DNA from: Streptomyces spiralis
Lineage (GTDB): Bacteria; Actinomycetota; Actinomycetes; Streptomycetales; Streptomycetaceae
Direction of reading: 5' to 3'
NCBI RefSeq assembly: GCF_014654675.1
Contig: NZ_BNBC01000013.1
Span: 128,116-192,115, forward strand
DNA length: 64,000 bases
This document shows, piece by piece, positions 26,901-33,137 of this stretch. Position numbers and translations under genes: made by a program. The first letter of the stretch is position 1; each line of letters opens with the position of its first letter. Below the pieces are notes generated by a model. It had not been told where the DNA came from and did not search any database. It worked only from the letters and a program-made list of their open reading frames with translations.

Positions 26901-27236
26901 CAACTGGCCGTGACGGTGGGCAGGTTCGACGGTGTACGGGCCGCCGCGCCGCTGTGGCGGGAGCTGACGCGGTCGCTGCCGGGCTCCGGGCTGGACGTGG
27001 TGCAGCAGGCCATGGGCCGGTGCTTCGCGGGCTGGGGGCTGGGCGACTGGGCGCAAGGCGACCGGGCCCTGACCGAACTGCTGGCCCGTGGCCCGGCGTG
27101 GAACGACCTCGCGGAGCTCGCCCAGGTCCTCCGGGACCTGCTGCAGGGCCCGGACGCCGAGCGCGACCGCATCGCCCCCCGCCTGTCGGCGGTCGCCGCG
27201 GCCCGCGACGCCGTCCAGGCGCGTTACGCGCTGTGA
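23922..27236 (+). CDS. STAND-type NTPase with C-terminal TPR array
   Basis: A 1104-residue protein. The NTPase begins FVGRNTERAAF and has Walker A GDAGVGKT at residues 51-58. After a hydrophobic Ala/Gly patch (about 143-170), Walker B lies at about 215-221 (VVLVLDTYE). A GxP-type sensor motif, LTGGLPVLVS, and a winged-helix-like region follow. From about residue 540 to the end there are repeated 34-residue TPR units (EYRRALAEYDRALELDPE, EEAVTELGRVLTLDPG and others). STAND proteins are signal-responsive switches; the TPRs sense a ligand or partner. No effector domain is evident at either end. ATG 23922 follows GGAGGGG. The next gene starts 110 bases downstream on the same strand. Confidence 0.85.
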   Translation: MAQARRSMQELIRQRRRTGFVGRNTERAAFRENFDFPPEDERHRFLFHVHGDAGVGKTFLVRELEQIARERGALTAYVDESVGSVPEAMAAIGRQLAARGFRCKELERLLAAHRERRHEAEAAVAGLAQQAEGPSAASTTAVRLGLAGIGLLPGAGPFVGAVDAARLAQGADRLRAGLSARLRSQDDVQLVLSPEQSLTPVLLGELTDIASQVPWVVLVLDTYEVTAPFLDGWLHDVMATDRYAGSLPANVVVVTAGQHRLDPARWSGFADFVQEVPLGPFTDAEARGLLAGKGVVAEPVVEEVMRLTGGLPVLVSTLAEARPTGREDVGDPSATAVERFLKWEEDPVRRAAALAGALPRRLDADVFRAAVDCSGEEAAPLFAWLRGMPFVSERGDGLRYHDLVRAPMLRLQRRLSPRGWAERHERLAEVFGGWRAQAAGDLRPDEQWEQETWRELRLEETYHLLCARRLTALGEALRDLVLACREDRVLGGRWARMLQDAGDVTDSGVLEEWGRRLGEALSDETSGLLTAMDLLLARPGLGVRGRAVAHAVRGRELRYDGEYRRALAEYDRALELDPELVRAHYGRGATLVLLADLPGALAAFDRADELAPETAWIIAERGEALRLLGRFQEALHECDRACALDPTDAYPLASRAACKHALEQYDAALADFDQALSLDEDYLWALVRRARLRRVREEWDEAFADLDRAAGLAPDSAWVASERGDAYRLAGRYEEAVTELGRVLTLDPGHESALASRGVALLELGRTEAALADLTRAVELAPGYSWALAMRARARRRLGDRDGMFEDLRRAADADPDADWIRLELADMYWATDRHDEADALYRGLLENEPRQAHALAGLGATRLARSDHAEALRFLDRALAIAPDLGWAYGQRARACLATGRTEQAMADLERCVVLESEADWARESAAELLIRCGRWSEALARLTEARRSASPDDDPLDHLWAEVYRNTGRPAAARRHAERLRRSAHPLAGTYQLAVTVGRFDGVRAAAPLWRELTRSLPGSGLDVVQQAMGRCFAGWGLGDWAQGDRALTELLARGPAWNDLAELAQVLRDLLQGPDAERDRIAPRLSAVAAARDAVQARYAL

Positions 27237-27345
27237 ACGGCGAGGGTCCCCTCGGGTGTGCCCGTCCGCCACTCGAACGGCCCGTTCCCGTTCGATTACA
27301 GTGCTGGACGTCGTACGTACCGACGGTGCCGTGAGGGAGGTCGGA

Positions 27346-28464
27346 GTGACTGCGACGTCGGGTGCCGTCTGGGGGCGCGGCGAGCAGCAGGACTTCCGGA
27401 GCCGGGTGCGGGGCACGCTGCTCGGGGTGGCCCTGGGCGACGCGCTCGGGTCGCCGGTGGACGGGCTGGGCCTCGACGCGATCCGGGAGGCGCACGGCCC
27501 CGAGGGGGTCGTGGACCTGGTGCCCGCGCACGGGCGGCGCGGTGCCGTCACGCACTTCACCCAGCTCACACTCTTCTCCGTCGACGGACTGATCCGCGCG
27601 CAGGTGCGGCGCGACACCGGTGCCTGGCATCCGCCGACCGATCTGCACCGGGCCTACCTGCGGTGGGCGGCGACCCAGCGGGACTGGGGGCCCGACGAGC
27701 GCCGCAAGGACGACGGATGGCTGGCCCGCGAGGAGTGGCTGTACGCCCGCAGGGATCCGGCGCGGGCGCTGCTCGTCGGGCTCGCGGACGACACCATGGG
27801 CACCTTGGACGTCCCCAGGAATCCAGGCGAGGCCGGACCGGAGGCGGCCGCCCGGTCCGCGCCGTTCGGGCTGCTCGTCGGGTGGGAGCCGCAGCTCGTG
27901 GTGCAGCTGGCCGTGGAGTGCGCCGCACAGACCCACGGTCATCCGACCGCCTGTCTCGCGGCGGGGGCGTACGCCGTGATCGTGCACGGTCTCGCTCGCG
28001 GTGACGGGCTCGACGGCGCCGTGCAGAAGGCGCTGGCGCTGCTCGCCGTACGGCCCGGGCACGAGCCGGTGTCGGACGCCCTTCAGCACGCGCTGGGCGC
28101 GGTGCGCCAGGGCATGCCCACCCCGGCGCGGGTGGAGGAGCTCGCGGGGGCCGGTACGGCGGAGGGGCTGCTGGCCGTCGCCGTGTACTGCGCGCTCGTC
28201 GGCGAGGACGTACGGCACGGGTTGCGCCTGGCGGTGAACCAGAGCGGTCCCTCGGGTGCGGCGGGCGCGCTCACCGGCGGGCTGCTCGGTGCCCTGCACG
28301 GCGAGACGGCCCTCCCGCCGGCCTGGCTGGCCGAGCTGGAGGGCCGTCCCACCCTGCTGGTCCTCGCGGACGACTTCGCGATGGAGATGACCCAGGGGCC
28401 CGCGCTGCACGGGCCCGCCGGGTCGGCTCCGGGCTGGCTGGCCAGGTATCCGCGCGGGGCCTGA
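27346..28464 (+). CDS. ADP-ribosylglycohydrolase-fold protein, likely catalytically dead
   Basis: A 372-residue ARH/DraG-fold protein. The N-terminal RGTLLGVALGDALGSPVDG and C-terminal GAAGALTGGLLGALHG are typical. However, the first metal motif, normally TDDT, reads THFT (VTHFTQLTL), and the second, normally GDSD, reads GPSG (NQSGPSGAAGA). All four Asp ligands of the usual two magnesium ions are therefore absent. It may bind ADP-ribose or a modified protein without cleaving it. GTG 27346 follows GGGAGG. It is in line with the STAND gene, so co-transcription is plausible. Confidence 0.75.
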   Translation: MTATSGAVWGRGEQQDFRSRVRGTLLGVALGDALGSPVDGLGLDAIREAHGPEGVVDLVPAHGRRGAVTHFTQLTLFSVDGLIRAQVRRDTGAWHPPTDLHRAYLRWAATQRDWGPDERRKDDGWLAREEWLYARRDPARALLVGLADDTMGTLDVPRNPGEAGPEAAARSAPFGLLVGWEPQLVVQLAVECAAQTHGHPTACLAAGAYAVIVHGLARGDGLDGAVQKALALLAVRPGHEPVSDALQHALGAVRQGMPTPARVEELAGAGTAEGLLAVAVYCALVGEDVRHGLRLAVNQSGPSGAAGALTGGLLGALHGETALPPAWLAELEGRPTLLVLADDFAMEMTQGPALHGPAGSAPGWLARYPRGA

Positions 28465-28497
28465 GCGGTCCCCGGGCGGCACGGGGCCCGAAGAGTC

Positions 28498-30081
28498 CTA
28501 CGACGGCTGGGTGCCCACCACGTCGTCGCCCGCGCCGGCCGGTGCCGGGACCGCCACCGCGCCCGCCGAGGTGCCGTCGCCGTCCCCGTCGGTGTTGACC
28601 CGCTCGATGATCGCGAGCCGTTCGGGGGTGTCCTCCGGCCTGACGTAGCCGATGACGATGTAGAGGATCAGGGACACCGCGAGCGGCACCGACACCTGGT
28701 ACTGCAGCGGTACGCCGCCGTCGACGTTCCAGTTGATCGGGTAGTTCACCAGCCAGAAGGCCAGCAGTCCGGCGGCCCAGCTGGTGAGCGCGGCCGTCGG
28801 GCCGGAGCGCCGGAAGGTGCGGAGCAGGCCGAGCATCATCGGGATGGCGATCGGGCCCATCAGGCCCGCCACCCACTTGATGACGACCGTGATGATGTCC
28901 TTGAAGGCGGGCGAGTCGACCTGGGTGGCGACCGCCATGGACAGGCCTAGGAAGACCACCGTCGTCACCCGGGCGGCGACCAGACCGCTGCGCTCGCCCC
29001 AGGCCCGCGCCCGCCGCGACAGCACCGGGGCCACGTCCCGGGTGAAGACGGCCGCGATGGCGTTGGCGTCGGAGGAGCACATGGCCATCGTGTGGGAGAA
29101 GAAGCCCACGATGACCAGGCCCAGCAGGCCGTGCGGAAGGAGCTGCTCGGTCATCAGGGCGTAGGAGTCGGAGCCGTCCGGCTTCTGCGCGTGCACCAGC
29201 AGCGGGGACATCCACATCGGGAAGAAGAGGACGACCGGCCAGACGAGCCACAGGATCGCCGACAGGCGAGCCGAGCGTTCGGCCTGGCGGGCGCTGCCCG
29301 TCGCCATGTAGCGCTGGGCCTGGTTGAGCATGCCGCCGTTGTACTCGAAGAGCTTGATGAACAGGAACGCCAGCAGGAAGACGGTGCCGTAGGGGCCGAC
29401 GAGGGGCTTTCCGTGGCCGTGCAGGGCCGGTTCGTCCCAGGCGCCGAGGAAGCCGATGCCCTTGTCGCTCAGCTTCAGGACCACCGCCACGAACATCGAC
29501 AGGCCGGCCAGCAACTGGATGACGAACTGGCCGAGTTCGGTCAGCGCGTCCGCCCACAGGCCGCCGATGGTGCAGTACACGGCGGTGATCGCGCCGGTGA
29601 TGAGGATGCCCTGGTTGAGGCTCACTCCGGTGAACACGGACAGCAGGGTCGCGATCGCGGCCCACTTGGCGCCCACGTCCACGATCTTCAGCAGCATTCC
29701 GGACCAGGCGAGCGCCTGCTGGGTGGAGAGGTTGTAGCGGTTCTTCAGGTACTCCAGCGGCGAGGCCACGTGCAGCCGGGAGCGCAGCCGGTTGATGCGC
29801 GGCGCGAACAGTCTCGAGCCGATGGCGATGCCCAGCGCGATCGGGAACGACCAGGTGATGAAGGACGTGACGCCGTAGGTGTAGGCGATGCCCGCGTACC
29901 CGGTGAACATCACCGCGCTGTAGCCGGACATGTGGTGCGAGATGCCGGACAGCCACCAGGGCATCTTGCCGCCCGCGGTGAAGAAGTCGCTGACGTCGTC
30001 CACCCGCTTGTGCGACCAGAGGCCGATCGCGACCATCACGCCGAAGTAGCCGATGAGCACGGCCCAGTCGAGACTGTTCAT
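28498..30081 (-). CDS. sodium:solute symporter (SSS family)
   Basis: A 527-residue membrane transporter with about 13 hydrophobic segments. Recognisable parts include DFFTAGGKMPWWLSGISHHM at about residues 31-50, the PLEYLKNRY loop and the SSDANAIAA segment seen in SSS sugar/solute symporters. It should import a small solute using the sodium gradient; the substrate cannot be told. The C-terminal 45 residues are acidic and disordered. ATG 30081 follows AAGGGGGC; the longer frame to 30180 has no membrane or leader logic. It is convergent with the ADP-ribosylglycohydrolase-like gene, 33 bases apart. Confidence 0.85.
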   Translation of the reverse strand: MNSLDWAVLIGYFGVMVAIGLWSHKRVDDVSDFFTAGGKMPWWLSGISHHMSGYSAVMFTGYAGIAYTYGVTSFITWSFPIALGIAIGSRLFAPRINRLRSRLHVASPLEYLKNRYNLSTQQALAWSGMLLKIVDVGAKWAAIATLLSVFTGVSLNQGILITGAITAVYCTIGGLWADALTELGQFVIQLLAGLSMFVAVVLKLSDKGIGFLGAWDEPALHGHGKPLVGPYGTVFLLAFLFIKLFEYNGGMLNQAQRYMATGSARQAERSARLSAILWLVWPVVLFFPMWMSPLLVHAQKPDGSDSYALMTEQLLPHGLLGLVIVGFFSHTMAMCSSDANAIAAVFTRDVAPVLSRRARAWGERSGLVAARVTTVVFLGLSMAVATQVDSPAFKDIITVVIKWVAGLMGPIAIPMMLGLLRTFRRSGPTAALTSWAAGLLAFWLVNYPINWNVDGGVPLQYQVSVPLAVSLILYIVIGYVRPEDTPERLAIIERVNTDGDGDGTSAGAVAVPAPAGAGDDVVGTQPS

Positions 30082-30366
30082 GTGCCCCCTTCCAGGGTCC
30101 GCCTTGTGAACTCCGCTCAGCTGGTTGGCACTTCGCCTGAGCGGGGTAGGGGCGAGGAAGGCCGCGAAGTGCCCGCTCATCGTGGGTGGGGTTACGCGGG
30201 CACGACAAGGAAGTGTAAGGTCAAGAGCAAGTAAAAATGTTCTGCGTGTTGACCTTGGTTCATCTACATGAACGCATTGAGTGGATGGCAGGGGTGAAGT
30301 GAATGGCTGACGTGGGAGGAGGGGAGCCGGCTGGGAGGGGGAGCCGAAAGGTGCGCGGAAACGCGG

Positions 30367-30409
30367 AGAGCCCCCTCGGCAAGGACGGCGAACTGGTCGA
30401 GGGGGCTCT
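30367..30409 (-). terminator. hairpin between DUF397 gene and symporter
   Basis: AGAGCCCCCTCG (30367-30378) and its exact complement CGAGGGGGCTCT (30398-30409), 19-base loop. It lies about 95 bases past the DUF397 stop. The surrounding gap (30082-30504) holds no gene that I can support; its left part (about 30195-30300) is A+T richer (AAGTAAAAATGTT) and should hold the symporter promoter. Confidence 0.5.
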
Positions 30410-30504
30410 GGGCGAGGCGCTCGGTGTGTCCGGAGCGCCTGCCGTGCGGATTCAGTTGTCGGTCTGGTGATCGCGGCGAGGGGAGGATCAGGGAGATCCC
30501 CCGT

Positions 30505-30696
30505 TCACGCCTTGATCGATGCCACGAAGGAGTTCCACGCATCGGCCGGGAAGCCGAGCACCGGGCCCTCGGGGACCTTGGAGTCCCGGACCGCCATGGC
30601 CGCGACCACCGGTGACTTGACCTCGACGCATGCGCCGTTGCCCGTGGAGTACGAGGACTTGGTCCACGTCTCCGTGGCGCCCTGACGAATTGCCAT
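30505..30696 (-). CDS. DUF397 protein
   Basis: A 63-residue DUF397 protein (WTKSSYSTGNGACVEV, VRDSKVPEGPVLGF, then DAWNSFVASIK at the end). Such proteins pair with XRE/DUF5753 regulators in streptomycetes (WhiJ/BldB-like neighbourhoods) and are thought to be their small partners or antagonists. The upstream XRE gene at 30913-31779 is in the same orientation 216 bases away. ATG 30696 follows GGAGCAG; a longer reading to 30885 is basic and unlike the family. Confidence 0.85.
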   Translation of the reverse strand: MAIRQGATETWTKSSYSTGNGACVEVKSPVVAAMAVRDSKVPEGPVLGFPADAWNSFVASIKA

Positions 30697-30912
30697 TTCT
30701 GCTCCGGATTGCCTGTGGAGTGGTTGAGTTGCTGTCACCGCACGACGCGTTCGGCAGGAACCCACAGCGCGGTTGCGCCAACGGTGTTGCTCGATGGCGT
30801 GATCGACGCTACCCGCCACACTCCGCGGCGGAGGCGGCCATTCACTCGACCGGATGGCATATTCCAGCGGGTCTTCCCTCCCCAACTGGTGAGGGTGTAC
30901 GGTGCCCGCCTC

Positions 30913-31779
30913 TCAGCCTGTGTACCCCGCGTACTCCTTCGCGATGCCGGCGATGAACTGGCGCGACTGCTCCACGTTCAGCGCCTGCGCCCGCAGGTGC
31001 TCGTACATCACGCTGTACTTCTGGACGTCGTTCGCCTTCTCCAGATACAGGTCGCTGGTGACACCCTCGATGTAGACCACGCTGGAGTCGGCCGCGTCCG
31101 GGAACTCCAGGATGGCGTACTGGCCGTTGAGGCCCGGGTGCGCGCCCATGTCGAAGGGGATGACCTGTACGGTCACGTGCGGCAGCTGCGACTGCTCGAC
31201 CAGGTGCTCCAACTGCTCCCGCATCAGCGCGCGGTTGCCGACGGCCCGGCGAAGGGCGGCCTCGTCGAGGACGGGCCACAGGCGCAGCGGGTTCTCCGTG
31301 GCGGAGATTCGTTCCTGCCGACGCATCCGGACCTGGACCCGTTTGTCGATGTCGGCGGGCGCCGTCTCCGGCAGGGCGCCGGCGATCAGGGCCTCCGCGT
31401 ACTGACGCGTCTGGAGCAGGCCGGGAACGACCTGAGGGTCGTACACCCGAAGGCTCGCCGCGTCCGTCTCCAGGCCGATGTAGACGCTGTAGGGGATGTC
31501 GCCGAACGAGTGCCACCAGCCCTGCTGGCGCGAGTCCTTGGCCATCTGCATCAGCGAGTCCACGATCCGGTGGTCCTCCACCTCGTAGACCCCGCACAGG
31601 TCACGGACGTCGCGCTGGCTGATGCTGCGCCGGCCGTTCTCCAGACGGCTGATCTTCGACTGCGACACCAGCAGTCGCTCGGCCACCTCCTCGGCCGTCA
31701 TGCCCTTGAGCTCGCGGAGCCTGCGCAGCTCCTGGCCCAGCCGGCGCCGCCTGACGGTGGGATTGACATTGGACGCCAC
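30913..31779 (-). CDS. XRE-family regulator with DUF5753
   Basis: A 288-residue regulator. The helix-turn-helix is at about residues 24-55 (MTAEEVAERLLVSQSKISRL). The C-terminal DUF5753 spans about residues 105-285 (PGLLQTRQYAEALI, TVQVIPFDMGAHPGLNG). These proteins occur in the dozens in streptomycetes, with DUF397 partners, and several control development or antibiotic production. The DUF397 gene follows in the same orientation. The 31780-32182 region upstream carries a strong hairpin ending the GPP34 transcript. Confidence 0.9.
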   Translation of the reverse strand: MASNVNPTVRRRRLGQELRRLRELKGMTAEEVAERLLVSQSKISRLENGRRSISQRDVRDLCGVYEVEDHRIVDSLMQMAKDSRQQGWWHSFGDIPYSVYIGLETDAASLRVYDPQVVPGLLQTRQYAEALIAGALPETAPADIDKRVQVRMRRQERISATENPLRLWPVLDEAALRRAVGNRALMREQLEHLVEQSQLPHVTVQVIPFDMGAHPGLNGQYAILEFPDAADSSVVYIEGVTSDLYLEKANDVQKYSVMYEHLRAQALNVEQSRQFIAGIAKEYAGYTG

Positions 31780-31924
31780 GGGACGTGCACCTCCGGCTGC
31801 ATGCCTCTACTTTGCGTATCTGCTGCTGAGCAGACTGCCACCAAGGTGCTTTCTACCGCTGGGAAACGCCGGATATGCGGCGACCGCGGGCCGGTTCGGA
31901 CTTCGGTGCGCGCCGGTGAGCGGT

Positions 31925-31966
31925 CGAGCGGGGTGTCGAGACCGTACGATCTCGACACCCCGCTCG
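31925..31966 (-). terminator. 17-bp-stem hairpin after the GPP34 gene
   Basis: CGAGCGGGGTGTCGAGA (31925-31941) and its exact complement at 31950-31966, eight-base loop. It lies between the GPP34 stop (32183) and the XRE start (31779), both minus strand, so it probably ends the GPP34 transcript. The rest of 31780-32182 contains no supported gene. Confidence 0.65.
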
Positions 31967-32054
31967 GACCAGCGGCTCCCGAACCGGGTCTGGGGACGTG
32001 CGGTGCGGCGTTCATACGCTGCGGTTCATGCGCTGTCGTGCTGGTGAGCCGTGC

Positions 32055-32092
32055 TGCTGTGCTCTGCCGTGCTGTGCTCTGTCGTGCTGTGC
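32055..32092. repeat. 15-base short tandem repeat, three imperfect units
   Basis: Units TGCTGTGCTCTGCCG, TGCTGTGCTCTGTCG and a partial TGCTGTGC lie in the non-coding gap downstream of the GPP34 gene. The flanking sequence to about 32170 continues with looser GTGC/GTGCG repeats. No function is inferred. Confidence 0.6.
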
Positions 32093-32182
32093 GCCATGGT
32101 GCTCGGGCGCTGTGGTGCCGCGTCCGTGATCCGCCGTGCGCGTGCGCTGCGGTCCGTGTGCCCTGTGCGCGTGCGCGCGGTC

Positions 32183-32938
32183 TCAGTGGGCCACGGCACG
32201 CGCCATGGATCCGCGGTGCGGCTGCATCGGAACGCCCCGGGCGGGTTCCTGTGCGGGCCTGGCTCCGGCGGCGGCCTGACGGCCCGCCGGTCCCGGGCTG
32301 CGGCGCGGCTGGGCCGCCGCACCGTTCTGGACGTCCATCACCGCGTGCGCCACGAGGCCGCCCATCGGGTCGTGCCTGATCAGGTCCCGCAGCCGGGAAC
32401 GGGACGAGCGGCCCTCGTTGCCCGGATACAGGTGCTTGCCCAGACCGACCGCGTGCGCCAGCGCGGCGAGCGCCGCCGTCCGCGGGTCCGGCGGCACGCC
32501 GGTGCGGATCGCGGAATCCAGCCGGGCCCTGATCTCACGGCTGATGGCGGTGTCCGTCGCCTGGTAGCGAGTGGTCGGCAGCACCCCGCACATCTGACCC
32601 GGTACGGCGGCCACCATGCCGCACCGCTCCAGATGCGAGAGATAGGTCTGGCGGAGCCCGAGACGCGGCCCGCCGATCCAGTGGACGGCCCGTACCGGAG
32701 CGCCGCGCCTTCGCAGCAACTCCAACGCGCAGTCCAGAGTCGGATCTCCTGTCGGCCGTGGCACCACCACGGCGATACGATCCCCGTCTGGGGCTATCCG
32801 TCCGGCCAGCGCCAGCTCCACTAGCTGTGCTCCGGCCAGACCGAGGTCGAGCGACTGCGGCTGTGCAGTGGTACCCGTGGCCGGGTCCAGTGCCAGCAGC
32901 AGAAGCTCCTCCGGAAGTGTTCTGCGGCTCCTGCCCAT
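32183..32938 (-). CDS. GPP34 (Golgi phosphoprotein 3-like) family protein
   Basis: A 251-residue GPP34-fold protein. LPEELLLLALDPATG at the start, LGLAGAQLVELALAGRI and HAVGLGKHLYPGNEGRSSR are family features. In eukaryotes GOLPH3 binds phosphoinositides and Golgi membranes; the bacterial proteins are common in streptomycetes, but their role is not settled. The last 60 residues are Pro/Arg-rich and disordered. ATG 32938 is five bases after GGGGAGG. It is divergent from the large carboxypeptidase gene. Confidence 0.85.
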   Translation of the reverse strand: MGRSRRTLPEELLLLALDPATGTTAQPQSLDLGLAGAQLVELALAGRIAPDGDRIAVVVPRPTGDPTLDCALELLRRRGAPVRAVHWIGGPRLGLRQTYLSHLERCGMVAAVPGQMCGVLPTTRYQATDTAISREIRARLDSAIRTGVPPDPRTAALAALAHAVGLGKHLYPGNEGRSSRSRLRDLIRHDPMGGLVAHAVMDVQNGAAAQPRRSPGPAGRQAAAGARPAQEPARGVPMQPHRGSMARAVAH

Positions 32939-33137
32939 CCATGCCTCCCCGCGTGGATGAATGACAGGGTGACCCCTCTCACATTGGTCTGTCGAGGGTG
33001 CGTGACCGGTTCGTAGTGGAACCAGTAGGTATGTCGTTCTCGTCTTCCGCGTGGGTTTGGCCCGTACACAGGACACTGGTACATGGTTCGGACAGCGGTA
33101 CGGCACGCGGGACGTGCGGCACATGGAGGAGGCATCG

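Noticed and set aside
24441..27617. A 1058-residue open frame opposite the STAND gene
   Set aside because: Same reasoning: the plus strand has Walker motifs and TPRs, while the minus frame is Arg/Pro/Gln-rich shadow sequence.
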